Origin: Thermotoga sp.
GTDB taxonomy: Bacteria; Thermotogota; Thermotogae; Mesoaciditogales; Mesoaciditogaceae
Direction: 5' to 3'
DNA length: 59,464 nucleotides
Assembly: GCA_020722015.1 (NCBI GenBank)
Contig: DYLQ01000009.1
Coordinates: 1 to 59,464 of the forward strand
Shown here: positions 1 to 8,165 of the stretch, piece by piece
How the letters are laid out: each line of letters begins with the position of its first letter
How positions within the stretch are numbered: position 1 is the first letter of the stretch
Program-made: the position numbers and the translations under genes
Notes under the pieces: model-generated
Told to the model about the DNA's origin: nothing
Seen by the model: the letters and a program-made list of their open reading frames with translations, nothing else
The model's database searches: none

Positions 1-1015
1 AAAATTCAACTTTTCTTTTGTTGTCGTATATCTTGTAGTTTACTCTGTAAAGATCCGGTGTGAAGTTAACCATTATGACGTTGCAGCCCACTTCAAAACC
101 TTTATACTGCAAACTTTTATCAATGGTACCAAGCGCCGTTGTTGTTGGTAATTGCACAAGAGGTATACTTATGCGTGTACATGCGTAAGCGTTCAAAGTT
201 ATATCTGCACTTCCCATCGGATAATTTTCAAGGGGCGTGCCTTTTGTTGGTATAAACGGTCCGATACCGACCATTTTGACGCCTATTTTTCTCATAAAGA
301 GAATATCGTCTGCGATATCCGATAATGTCTGTCCTGGTAAGCCTATTATGTCGCCGCCACCTGCTATGTATTTTAAAGCAACGAGATCCCTCAAAAGTGA
401 CATTCGTGTATCGTAATCAAAACCATGGACCTTTTCGAAAATTTCTCTGTTAACGGTTTCTTGTTTGAGAAGGTATTTCGAGGCTCCGGCTTCTTTAAAA
501 ATTCTCAATTCTTCGGCTGTTCGTTCGCCTATTGATAAAGAAACAGGCCTTTTTGTGGCTTTTCTTATGCTTTTTATTATATCTACTATCATATCGGTTG
601 TGTAAAAAGGATCTTCGCCTGATTGCAAGATCACCGTGTCAACGCCACAATTTGACATTTCTATGGCGACCTTCAATATCTCATCTTTCGTCATCCTGTA
701 CCTTTTTATATTGGATGAAGCTCTTATACCACAATAGAGGCAATCACGTTTGCAGTGATTTGAAAATTCTATTATACCCTTTACAAATATCGTGTCTCCG
801 ACGTTGTCATGCCTAACGCAGGATGCAAGATCGAAAAGAGTTTGTCTCTCTTGAGAATCTTTTAAACCAAGTAAATAGACAAGTTCTGCTTTTGAAGGAG
901 GCTTATCTTCAAGCACTTTCAACGCGACAGATTTTACATGATCTGAAAGATCAGATCTCTTTATTTCCTCAACCTTTTTGAACGTCAGTGAATTTTGAGA
1001 GTATCTTTCCAACAT
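1..1015 (-). CDS. hydE: [FeFe]-hydrogenase maturase HydE (radical SAM), 3' end outside window
   Basis: HydE is a radical SAM enzyme needed to build the H-cluster of [FeFe]-hydrogenase. The first 338 codons are visible; the C-terminus lies beyond the left edge. Translation shows the radical SAM cysteine motif CKRDCLYC followed by GIRASSNIKRYRM, and VILQSGEDP, both characteristic of HydE. The ATG at 1015 has a well placed AGAGGAGA ribosome site, so it is preferred although it overlaps the upstream 85-aa gene by 47 nt. It is the last visible gene of the hydA-hydG-hydE locus. HydF is not in the window. Family assignment is firm; the exact C-terminus is unknown. Confidence 0.93.
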   Translation of the reverse strand, partial: MLERYSQNSLTFKKVEEIKRSDLSDHVKSVALKVLEDKPPSKAELVYLLGLKDSQERQTLFDLASCVRHDNVGDTIFVKGIIEFSNHCKRDCLYCGIRASSNIKRYRMTKDEILKVAIEMSNCGVDTVILQSGEDPFYTTDMIVDIIKSIRKATKRPVSLSIGERTAEELRIFKEAGASKYLLKQETVNREIFEKVHGFDYDTRMSLLRDLVALKYIAGGGDIIGLPGQTLSDIADDILFMRKIGVKMVGIGPFIPTKGTPLENYPMGSADITLNAYACTRISIPLVQLPTTTALGTIDKSLQYKGFEVGCNVIMVNFTPDLYRVNYKIYDNKRKVEF

Positions 1016-1226
1016 TTTTCAAAATCTCCTCTACATCGTAGCTCTCTCCTTCTACGAAGACACCGTAATTTCCAATCTCACCAACCAAACGGGCAGGGAG
1101 AAACTTCTCGCTTCCCCCGCCTATCACATACGACCACCTTCTTCCAAGTTTTTCGGCTATCCATAATTTCACATCGTAAGTATTTGCCATTTTCTCAAAC
1201 TCAGAAGTAAAGATCTCTTTCTCCAT
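969..1226 (-). CDS. small protein of unknown function between hydG and hydE
   Basis: An 85-residue acidic soluble protein with no signal peptide or membrane segment. It overlaps the 3' end of hydG by 26 nt and the start of hydE by 47 nt, so it is translationally embedded in the maturase operon. GAAAGGAT precedes its ATG. It carries the short motifs KLGRRWSYVIGGG and ARLVGEIGNYGVFVEG and no cysteines, so it is unlikely to hold a cluster itself. From memory, Thermotoga also has a short ORF between its HydG and HydE genes; homology is not established here. A role in hydrogenase maturation is inferred from position only. Confidence 0.75.
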   Translation of the reverse strand: MEKEIFTSEFEKMANTYDVKLWIAEKLGRRWSYVIGGGSEKFLPARLVGEIGNYGVFVEGESYDVEEILKNVGKILSKFTDVQKG

Positions 1227-2724
1227 TTTTTATCCTTTCATGATAGTTCTCGAGCGTTTTGACGGTTTTCTCAGAATAGATTTTGGGCATTTTCGCCTTC
1301 ACTTCGCTCATTTCCCTTTTTATCAGTTCTTCACCTATCTTTTTCGTTTCATCTGACGCAAAATCATCCAACCATTCTCTGAATGTCAAAATTGCGTTGA
1401 GCTTACAGAATTGCCCCTCCTTTTCGCTTTTCAAGAGTGTCATTATATTCGTACCAGTTCTCCCACATCTGTAACCGGCCGTGCAGAAAGAGGTTATGTA
1501 TCCCATCTGTGCGAGTTCTCTTACGACGTCATCGAGATCTCTTGGGTCTCCTATCATAAACTGTTGTTTGCCGAGATCTTGAGCATTCTCTTTTTCACTC
1601 ATTTTCTCAGCACCGTATATCTCCGAATATGCGCCTATCCCTATCTTTGTCGATGCATCCGTTTGGGTTATGCCTATCGGTAAAACCTCCCGCCTTACCT
1701 GTGCAGGTTCACGTGCTGTCAGTATCATGCCCGTGTACGGAATCGAAAGTCTTAAAACGGCAATCAATTTTTTGAAATCTTCATCTGAAACTTTGTATTT
1801 GAGAGTATCAAACGCAACATTTTGAGCTTCTTCAAGTCGCGGGAAGGAAACCGTGTGAGGACCTATGCCAAAACGTTTTTCAAGTTCTATAGCATGATAA
1901 AGTAATCCCATAACCTCAAAGCGCCAATCGTAAAGGCCAAAAAGAGCTCCTATTGCCACATCATCTATGCCAGCCTCAAGCGCTCTGTGCATTGAATACA
2001 ATCTCCACTGGTAATTTGCCTTTAGAGTACCTTTCGGATGTACTTCCGAATAGGTTTTATGATGATACGTTTCTTGAAAAACCTGATAAGTTCCAACGCC
2101 GACATCTTTCAAAATTTTTAAGTCTTCAACTGACATCGGAGCAGCGTTAACGTTAACACGCCTTATCTCACCGATTCCTTTTCTTGTTTTTACCTTGACA
2201 TCGTATATCGTTCTTATCGTATCGGCCATATAATTGACGTCAGAGACCGGATGCTCTCCATAAACAACTACAAGTCGCTTGTGCCCTATCTTGCCGGCAA
2301 GTACTTCGATTTCATGCCTTACGTCATCAAGGGTAAGTTTAAGCCTCTTCTCATCTTTGTTATCACTTCTGAAACCGCAGTAAAGACAGTTGTTCACACA
2401 GAAATTGCTGCAGTAAAGTGGGGCAAATGTCACTATTCTGTTGTCGTAAACTTTTCTTTTTATCTTTCCGGCGGCATCAAAAATTTCATCCCACAATTGT
2501 GGATCTTTTACATTTAAAAGAGCTGCCGTATCGTCTGGAGAAAGCAAATCAAGGTTAAATGACTTTTGTATTATAGATCTTATTCTGCCAGTTTCAGGAG
2601 ATTTGTGCTTTTCGATCTTTTCCCATATTTCATCGTCATCTATGAAGTCTTTTCCACCGTCCATGTAATGCTCGTATTCTTCCTCTTTTACAACGTTTTG
2701 AACCCAATTTGTTTCTGCTTTCAT
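1201..2724 (-). CDS. hydG: [FeFe]-hydrogenase maturase HydG (tyrosine lyase, radical SAM)
   Basis: HydG cleaves tyrosine to make CO and cyanide on an iron-cysteine synthon for the H-cluster. The 507-residue length is close to the family norm. The radical SAM motif CVNNCLYC lies at residues 109-116, with a barrel typical of the ThiH/HydG family. The C-terminal auxiliary-cluster region reads CTAGYRCGRTG (414-424) with a further Cys at 440. The family motif is CX2CX22C, so position 417, normally Cys, is Gly here and a Cys sits at 420 instead (see findings). Start ATG follows AGAGGTGAT. It lies downstream of hydA and of the hairpin at 2763-2798 on the minus strand. Confidence 0.95.
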   Translation of the reverse strand: MKAETNWVQNVVKEEEYEHYMDGGKDFIDDDEIWEKIEKHKSPETGRIRSIIQKSFNLDLLSPDDTAALLNVKDPQLWDEIFDAAGKIKRKVYDNRIVTFAPLYCSNFCVNNCLYCGFRSDNKDEKRLKLTLDDVRHEIEVLAGKIGHKRLVVVYGEHPVSDVNYMADTIRTIYDVKVKTRKGIGEIRRVNVNAAPMSVEDLKILKDVGVGTYQVFQETYHHKTYSEVHPKGTLKANYQWRLYSMHRALEAGIDDVAIGALFGLYDWRFEVMGLLYHAIELEKRFGIGPHTVSFPRLEEAQNVAFDTLKYKVSDEDFKKLIAVLRLSIPYTGMILTAREPAQVRREVLPIGITQTDASTKIGIGAYSEIYGAEKMSEKENAQDLGKQQFMIGDPRDLDDVVRELAQMGYITSFCTAGYRCGRTGTNIMTLLKSEKEGQFCKLNAILTFREWLDDFASDETKKIGEELIKREMSEVKAKMPKIYSEKTVKTLENYHERIKNGERDLYF

Positions 2725-2762
2725 TTCTTATCACCTCTTGTTATAATTTTCACTAATAAAGC

Positions 2763-2798
2763 AAAAAATCAGACGATCCCCTTACAGAGATCATCTGA
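2763..2798 (-). terminator. rho-independent terminator or attenuator between hydA and hydG
   Basis: On the minus strand a 10-bp stem (TCAGATGATC with GATCGTCTGA, one G-U pair, 10-nt loop) is followed directly by six T. The stop codon of the 21-codon ORF lies in its first arm. It would end or reduce transcription from hydA before hydG, giving more hydrogenase than maturase; this effect is inferred. Confidence 0.8.
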
Positions 2799-2856
2799 AT
2801 TTACACGCCTTTGCTATTTTGAAAACCACAAATTTCTGACTTTTTGTTTTCCACAT
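2791..2856 (-). CDS. possible 21-aa peptide ORF downstream of hydA, overlapping a terminator
   Basis: An ATG with a strong AAGGAGG ribosome site (spacer 4 nt, tight) opens 21 codons reading MWKTKSQKFVVFKIAKACKF plus Arg, then TGA. The peptide is basic and partly hydrophobic with one Cys. Its stop codon falls in the first arm of the terminator hairpin, so ribosomes reaching the end could interfere with hairpin formation and couple translation to read-through into hydG. It may be a leader-type regulatory peptide or simply a relic of a longer gene. No homologue is recognised. Confidence 0.45.
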   Translation of the reverse strand: MWKTKSQKFVVFKIAKACKFR

Positions 2857-2915
2857 TTAACCTCCTTGATGTCAGAAAAACCTCCATCTCAGAAAAAAGT
2901 TTTTATGCCTGCTTC

Positions 2916-4682
2916 TTAACGATTACTTGTCACCGCTTCTTTGGCCCTTTCAAGTACGGATTTCTTTCTATTTGTGTAATGAGTATGAAGTAATCGCTTG
3001 GAAAGATCGCTTAATGGCTTACCGTAAAATTCGGCGTAGAGTTGTTTTATAGCCGGGTTTTCATGAGACTTTCTCAAAGTACTCGCTTCGTCTATGGAAT
3101 AAATTGCAGATGAGCGTTTTTTGAGTATATCAGGATCCGTTGATTTGGGTTGACCTCCACCACCAATACATCCACCGTAGCATGCCATTATTTCAACAAA
3201 ATCGTATTTAACCTCTTTATTTTTTATTCTGTTGAGCAAATTTATGACGTTCGCGGTTCCGTGAGCAACGGCTATCTTTACCTTTTTACCGTCAAGATCT
3301 ACCTCGGCATCTTTTACTCCCGTCAAACCTCTTACTTCTTTAAAGTCAACTTTGGGAAGATTTTTACCGGTTGCAAGTTCATAGCCGGTTCTTAGAGCTG
3401 CCTCCATGACTCCTCCAGTTACACCGAATATGGCAGCGGCTCCCGTTGAAAGTCCAAGCGGAGCATCGTAATCTTCATCCGGCAGATCAAGGAAATTTAT
3501 TCTGTGGTTTCTTATCATTCTTCCGAGTTCTCTTGTCGTTATGACCGCATCGATCAGCTGAATTTCATCGTAAGTGTGTTGTGGCCTGGCGATTTCATCT
3601 TTTTTCGCAGTACATGGCATGACGGAAACAACGTATATATCTTTGGGATCGGTGTTTATTTTCTTTGCAAAATAAGTTTTTATCGTTGCCGCAAGCATTT
3701 CCTGAGGAGATTTTGCGGTTGAAACATTTGGAATGAACTCCGGAAAATGTTTTTCAAGTAAGTTTATCCATCCGGGGCAACATGATGTGAACATCGGTGC
3801 CGGATGTTCTCCGTGACCCATTAACTGTTCTATGAGTTCATTTCCTTCTTCCATTATGGTAAGGTCAGCGCCGAAGTTGGTATCAAAAATGTAGTCAAAT
3901 CCGAGTCTTCTCAAAGCAGCTACCATCTTACCCGTTGACACGTGGCCCGGCTCCATTCCGAATTCTTCTCCTATCGCAACTCTTGTGGCCGGCGCTGTTT
4001 GAACGATCAAAACCTTGTCGTGTTTTCTCAATTGGACATCAACTTTTTTGTAATCAGGTTCTTCGGTTATAGCCCCAACCGGACATACGGAACTGCATTG
4101 ACCGCACCCTATGCAGTCGGTGTATTTCATCTCAAGTTCGAAGGCAGGCACTGGTAAGGATTCGGCTCCACGATTTGAAAGTGTGTATATGCTTAATCCT
4201 TGAACATCTTGGCAAACTCTTACGCATCTGCCGCAATTTATACATTTATTCAAGTCTCTGAATATGGCATTTGAAGTGTCATCGAATTCGACATTTCTAA
4301 GTTCTTTCGGATAAAGATCGTGGATATCGTAAAGATTTATGAGATTTTGAAATTCACATCTTCCGTTTACATCGCAAGTCATGCAATCATTTGGATGTCT
4401 CGAAAGCAAAAGAGAAAGATTGTCTTTAAGTGCATTTTCGACTCTGTTTGTGGATGTTTTGATCTTCATACCATCTGAAACCTTTGTGGTACATGCTGTC
4501 ATAAGGGTTCTTGACCCTTCTATTTCAACCGCACAGACTCTGCATGCACCGACATCTTCCAAAAGCGGATGATGACACAACGTTGGAATGTAAATGTCAG
4601 CCTTTTCGCATGCCTGTAAAACGGTCATATTGGAATCAACACCGTAAGATTTACCGTTTATCGTAACGGAAACTTCGCTCAA
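2916..4682 (-). CDS. hydA: [FeFe]-hydrogenase catalytic subunit (M3-type, CpI-like)
   Basis: Catalyses reversible proton reduction to H2, probably with ferredoxin. The layout matches clostridial CpI: an N-terminal [2Fe-2S] domain (Cys near 36, 47, 50, 64), the His-ligated [4Fe-4S] motif HPNDCMTC with a later Cys, two ferredoxin-type [4Fe-4S] sites (CINCGRCVRVC and CIGCGQCSSVC), then the H-cluster loops TSCCPGW (about 300), MPCTAKKDE and MACYGGCIGGGGQP. The C-terminal small-subunit-like domain is present. No NADH-binding partner genes are adjacent, so a monomeric or separately encoded partner arrangement is likely. A GTG lies inside GGAGGTG at 4691; the TTG at 4682, 8 nt after GGAGG, is the better start. 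Confidence 0.95.
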   Translation of the reverse strand: MSEVSVTINGKSYGVDSNMTVLQACEKADIYIPTLCHHPLLEDVGACRVCAVEIEGSRTLMTACTTKVSDGMKIKTSTNRVENALKDNLSLLLSRHPNDCMTCDVNGRCEFQNLINLYDIHDLYPKELRNVEFDDTSNAIFRDLNKCINCGRCVRVCQDVQGLSIYTLSNRGAESLPVPAFELEMKYTDCIGCGQCSSVCPVGAITEEPDYKKVDVQLRKHDKVLIVQTAPATRVAIGEEFGMEPGHVSTGKMVAALRRLGFDYIFDTNFGADLTIMEEGNELIEQLMGHGEHPAPMFTSCCPGWINLLEKHFPEFIPNVSTAKSPQEMLAATIKTYFAKKINTDPKDIYVVSVMPCTAKKDEIARPQHTYDEIQLIDAVITTRELGRMIRNHRINFLDLPDEDYDAPLGLSTGAAAIFGVTGGVMEAALRTGYELATGKNLPKVDFKEVRGLTGVKDAEVDLDGKKVKIAVAHGTANVINLLNRIKNKEVKYDFVEIMACYGGCIGGGGQPKSTDPDILKKRSSAIYSIDEASTLRKSHENPAIKQLYAEFYGKPLSDLSKRLLHTHYTNRKKSVLERAKEAVTSNR

Positions 4683-4720
4683 TTTGTTCACCTCCGAGAA
4701 AGGGTTTAATCATCATGTGA

Positions 4721-4729
4721 ATTATAGCA
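4721..4729 (-). promoter_or_regulatory. extended -10 promoter of hydA
   Basis: The minus strand reads TGCTATAAT, a perfect -10 hexamer with the TGN extension, about 39 nt upstream of the hydA start. No good -35 is seen, as expected for an extended -10 promoter. Confidence 0.65.
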
Positions 4730-4768
4730 CATATTTTTAAAAAAGCAAATGGCAAAAACGGCAAAGTG

Positions 4769-4800
4769 AAAAAAACAAATCTCCGACTTAAGGAGATTTG
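4769..4800 (-). terminator. rho-independent terminator of tRNA-Glu
   Basis: A perfect 9-bp stem (CAAATCTCC with GGAGATTTG, 7-nt loop) followed on the minus strand by seven T. It begins 13 nt after the tRNA 3' end and closes the single-gene transcript before the hydA promoter. Confidence 0.85.
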
Positions 4801-4812
4801 TGTTCTAACCAT

Positions 4813-4887
4813 TGGCAGCCCCACGGGGAATCGAACCCCGGTCTTCTGGCTGAGAACCAGACGGACTAGCCACTATCCGATGGGGCC
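4813..4887 (-). tRNA. tRNA-Glu (anticodon CUC), CCA encoded
   Basis: A full cloverleaf can be drawn: acceptor GGCCCCA pairs with TGGGGCT (first pair G-U), anticodon stem CTGG/CCAG with loop TTCTCAG giving anticodon CTC, T-arm GGGGTTCGATTCCCC, and an encoded CCA end. It has its own promoter and terminator. Confidence 0.93.
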
Positions 4888-4893
4888 AAAAAT

Positions 4894-4922
4894 ATGATAT
4901 CATAATTGTGTGTTTCTTTCAA
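4894..4922 (-). promoter_or_regulatory. promoter of tRNA-Glu
   Basis: On the minus strand TTGAAA, a 17-nt spacer and TATCAT with a TGA extension stand 6 nt before the mature tRNA 5' end. Spacing and sequence fit a sigma-70 class promoter. Confidence 0.75.
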
Positions 4923-4973
4923 AGTAAAAGGTTCTTAAGAGAAGGTTAAAATCAAACTTGAGGAGGGAGTTTT

Positions 4974-5954
4974 GTGAAAAGAACAGTTTTGGTTTTTACT
5001 TTTCTGATCGTGGTTGGTATCATGATCTTTGCCAATGCATCAGTTCAGGATATCATAATAACTCCTACCCAGCCTTCGACTTTTACGATAAAAGTCTGGA
5101 CAGGCAGAGCAGCGGGGGCAACTTATTATCCAGGTGACAGTATAAACGTGTACTTCAGAACCTCACATGATGCGTACGTTACGATTTACGATTACACAAC
5201 ATCTGGTCAAATCAGAGTTATTTTCCCAAATTTCTTCCAGCATGACAATTTTGTCAGAGGTAACGTTACTTACGTTATACCAAATCCCAACTACAATTAC
5301 AATTTCACAGTTACAGGCCCTAACGGTAGAGAGGTGATAGAAGCTATTGCCTCGACAAATCGTAATGTTTTATCACAACCGCAACTTGGCAACGGTAATC
5401 AACTGTTTCAGGAAATACCAGATGGACTTGGCTATCTTCAGAAATTAAAATTGGCCATAGTCGGGAAACCCATAGCAGTCGATACGACGTACTTTTACGT
5501 TGGATACGTGCCAACCGTCGGTACTGTGTATTTTGATTCACAACCAAAGGGAGCCCAGCTTTACGTTGATGGCGTGTATGAAGGAATCACTCCTTTAAAT
5601 CTTCAACTTGCCGAAGGGGAGCATTTAGCCGTATTTTGGTACGGATCGATGAATGTTTCTAAAAGTTTTAACGTTGCTGCAAATACCTATCAAACTGTCT
5701 CGGCAATGATCACTCAACCTCAGCAGCCTTATCCCCAAAATCAAACCTTCGCGATCAATTTCAACACATCACCGTCCGGTGCGATGATCTTCGTGAATGG
5801 GCAAATGCTTGGGATTTCTTCATGTCTTATCGATCTGGATTATGGCATTTACCAGATCACCATAGTCAAGCCAGGTTACTCAACAATAGTTACAGAAATA
5901 ACCATTAACTATGCGCAGACATTCAATTTTTCACTTAAAAGTTTGAATTTTTAA
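4974..5954 (+). CDS. secreted DUF4384-like and PEGA-domain protein
   Basis: A 326-residue exported protein. An N-terminal signal peptide (MKRT, hydrophobic core, ending near ANAS) is followed by a DUF4384-like domain (about 30-150; motif YYPGDSINVYFRTSHDAYV) and two PEGA repeats (about 183-240 and 260-325, with DSQPKGAQLYVDG and NTSPSGAMIFVNG). PEGA modules occur in extracytoplasmic surface proteins and are thought to bind envelope components or partners. The start is GTG after a strong AGGAGGG site. It precedes kamA by 36 nt and may be co-transcribed. No enzyme motif is visible; a structural or adhesive envelope role is inferred. Confidence 0.85.
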   Translation: MKRTVLVFTFLIVVGIMIFANASVQDIIITPTQPSTFTIKVWTGRAAGATYYPGDSINVYFRTSHDAYVTIYDYTTSGQIRVIFPNFFQHDNFVRGNVTYVIPNPNYNYNFTVTGPNGREVIEAIASTNRNVLSQPQLGNGNQLFQEIPDGLGYLQKLKLAIVGKPIAVDTTYFYVGYVPTVGTVYFDSQPKGAQLYVDGVYEGITPLNLQLAEGEHLAVFWYGSMNVSKSFNVAANTYQTVSAMITQPQQPYPQNQTFAINFNTSPSGAMIFVNGQMLGISSCLIDLDYGIYQITIVKPGYSTIVTEITINYAQTFNFSLKSLNF

Positions 5955-5990
5955 ATTGGTTTAAAAATAAGAAACAAGAGGAGGAGCGCA

Positions 5991-7268
5991 ATGAGAAATT
6001 ACAAAGAGATATCTATATGGAAAGATGTTACACAAGATCAATGGAATGACTGGCATTGGCAACTTGCAAACCGAATCATGGATGCCGAAAAGTTAGCAAT
6101 GGTCATTCCTCTTGACGATGACGAAAAAAGGGCCATAACGACGAGTTTGAAACATTTGAGAATGGCCATAACTCCGTATTACGTATCTTTGATCAACGTA
6201 GATGATCCAAAAGATCCAATAAGAAAACAAGCTGTTCCCACGATGAATGAACTTTACAAAGCTCCAAATGAAAGCAGAGATCCGCTTTTTGAAGATGTCG
6301 ATTCTCCTGTTTATGGCCTTACGCACAGGTATCCAGATCGTGTGCTTGCGCTTGTCACGGATCAATGTTCGATGTATTGCAGACATTGTACGAGAAGAAG
6401 AAAGGCCGGCGATACAGACATGCCAATGCCTCTTGACAAGATCGAAAAGATGGTTGAATACGTTTCAGATCATCCAGAAATAAGAGATGTACTGTTGTCC
6501 GGTGGCGATCCGTTCACGCTCTCGGATGAAAGATTGGAACTCATAATAAAAAAGTTTAAAGCCATTCCACATGTTGAAATCATAAGAATAGGAACGAGAA
6601 CTCCTGTTGTCATGCCACAAAGGATCACGGACGAACTCGTCAGCATGCTTAGAAAATACCATCCTATCTGGATTAACGTACATTTCAATCATCCTAACGA
6701 GATAACACCGGATTCGGAGCGCGCGCTTGCAAAACTTGCGGATGGCGGAATTCCTCTTGGAAATCAATCCGTTTTGCTCCGTGGCGTTAATGATTGCCCT
6801 CAGATTATGAAGAAACTCGTCCATTTACTTGTTAAAAACAGGGTAAGGCCTTATTACATCTACCAATGCGATCTTTCAGAGGGGCTTTCTCATTTTAGAA
6901 CTACCGTTGCACGTGGCATAGAAATAATAGAATATCTCAGAGGGCACACCTCCGGGTTTGCTGTTCCCACCTACGTTATAGATGCACCTGGCGGTGGCGG
7001 TAAAATTCCAATTGAGCCTCAGTACCTCATATCTATGGGAGCAGGAAAGGTGGTGCTGAGAAATTATGAAGGCGGTATTTTTGTTTACGAAGAACCTGAC
7101 GATTACAAACCGTCGTGCAATGAAAATTACATAGGCAAAAACGAACAAAGTACTGTCGGAGTTTCTGGTTTACTTGAAGAAAAACACAAGTTTTTAATAC
7201 CGTACGGAAACGAAAGGAGAAAGCGTATCAACTATTGGAAAAAATCAAAGACAGAGAAAAAATCCTAA
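5991..7268 (+). CDS. kamA: L-lysine 2,3-aminomutase (radical SAM, PLP)
   Basis: Converts L-lysine to L-beta-lysine, either the first step of lysine fermentation or a source of beta-lysine osmolytes. The 425-residue protein has the radical SAM motif CSMYCRHC (126-133) and the PLP-lysine loop DAPGGGGK (K338). The two aspartates known to bind the substrate epsilon-amino group in the clostridial enzyme (Asp293, Asp330) are present as D294 in YQCDLS and D331 in VIDAP, one residue shifted. The glutamate 2,3-aminomutase has Lys and Asn there, so lysine specificity is favoured. Start ATG follows GAGGAGG. Its 3' end overlaps the KamB-like gene by 34 nt. KamD/KamE are not in the window. Confidence 0.92.
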   Translation: MRNYKEISIWKDVTQDQWNDWHWQLANRIMDAEKLAMVIPLDDDEKRAITTSLKHLRMAITPYYVSLINVDDPKDPIRKQAVPTMNELYKAPNESRDPLFEDVDSPVYGLTHRYPDRVLALVTDQCSMYCRHCTRRRKAGDTDMPMPLDKIEKMVEYVSDHPEIRDVLLSGGDPFTLSDERLELIIKKFKAIPHVEIIRIGTRTPVVMPQRITDELVSMLRKYHPIWINVHFNHPNEITPDSERALAKLADGGIPLGNQSVLLRGVNDCPQIMKKLVHLLVKNRVRPYYIYQCDLSEGLSHFRTTVARGIEIIEYLRGHTSGFAVPTYVIDAPGGGGKIPIEPQYLISMGAGKVVLRNYEGGIFVYEEPDDYKPSCNENYIGKNEQSTVGVSGLLEEKHKFLIPYGNERRKRINYWKKSKTEKKS

Positions 7269-8149
7269 CAGAAGTTGCAAAATACAAAAAAATATCTGTT
7301 GTTGGACTTGCCAAGAATATCGGTAAGACGACTGTGGTTAATTATTTGATTCAAAATTTCTCAAACTCATGTGTCATGACCATAGGCAGAGACGGCGAAG
7401 AAAGAGATGTACTTGATGGTGCTGCAAAACCCCATGTACGTATCAAAAACGGTGATTTTGCCATCATTTCGTCAAAATACATTCCACATGGCGTTGAGAT
7501 AATTGAAACTTTTGATGCACCATCCGGAAAGGTTGCTTTTGTCAAAGCGAAAATCGATTCTGAAGTTCAAACTATCAGAGTAGGTGGGTTTGAGCTTACC
7601 GATATTTTGTCAAACTATGTTCTTGAATTCTGCGATAGAATAATAATAGATGGAGCATTTGCAAGAACCGGAATGGCTTCTTACGCCGATGCAGTTATCG
7701 TTGTTACGGGAGTTACCGGTGATCTTTCAGAAAACGTTACCAAAATAAAGAAACTTTTGGCACCAAGGGTAGATAATGATATCCATGAGAAGATATCCAA
7801 AAATGAAAATTTCATTGTGCTCTCAATGGGCGATGAAGTTTTTGTTTTTGATCCTGACAGAGAAATTGAAAAAGCTTTGGAAATGTCTGAAAATGCCGAT
7901 TTCATCTATATTCCAAGGGTAATTGGTGAGTCTGTTCTGTCGCGCGTTAAGTGCAAACTTGTTGTACCATCGACTGATTTTATACTCGCAGATAGAGGAA
8001 ATTTTGAAATTTTAAAAAAAATCAACGTCATAGGTATAGGTGTTAACTCGTCGTCAAAGAAGAAAGATGCAAATCCAAGAATCTTGATGAATGAACTAAA
8101 AAACATTTTCAATGATATAATTGTTTTTGATGTGTTATACGATCCATAA
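7235..8149 (+). CDS. P-loop NTPase resembling aminomutase reactivase subunit KamB
   Basis: A 304-residue cytoplasmic protein with an N-terminal Walker A GLAKNIGKTT, then DGEERDVLDGAAKP and IIIDGAFARTG, a pattern recalled from KamB, a reactivase subunit associated with B12-dependent lysine 5,6-aminomutase. The overlap with kamA suggests translational coupling. The proposed start is TTG, 15 nt after GGAG, a rather long spacer. KamC (MutS-like partner) is not in the window, and the only B12 aminomutase here is oraSE, 45 kb away. It may serve that enzyme or an unseen kamDE. The NTPase fold is clear; the KamB name is moderate. Confidence 0.6.
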   Translation: MEKIKDREKILTEVAKYKKISVVGLAKNIGKTTVVNYLIQNFSNSCVMTIGRDGEERDVLDGAAKPHVRIKNGDFAIISSKYIPHGVEIIETFDAPSGKVAFVKAKIDSEVQTIRVGGFELTDILSNYVLEFCDRIIIDGAFARTGMASYADAVIVVTGVTGDLSENVTKIKKLLAPRVDNDIHEKISKNENFIVLSMGDEVFVFDPDREIEKALEMSENADFIYIPRVIGESVLSRVKCKLVVPSTDFILADRGNFEILKKINVIGIGVNSSSKKKDANPRILMNELKNIFNDIIVFDVLYDP

Positions 8150-8165
8150 TTAGGGAGGTTTCGAA

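Noticed and set aside
532-816. 94-codon plus-strand ORF opposite hydE, and similar long frames opposite or inside most genes
   Set aside because: They are shadows of clearly assigned genes, with no ribosome sites or recognisable domains.
5955-5990. Lysine riboswitch before kamA
   Set aside because: The gap is only 36 bases, far too short for the lysine aptamer.
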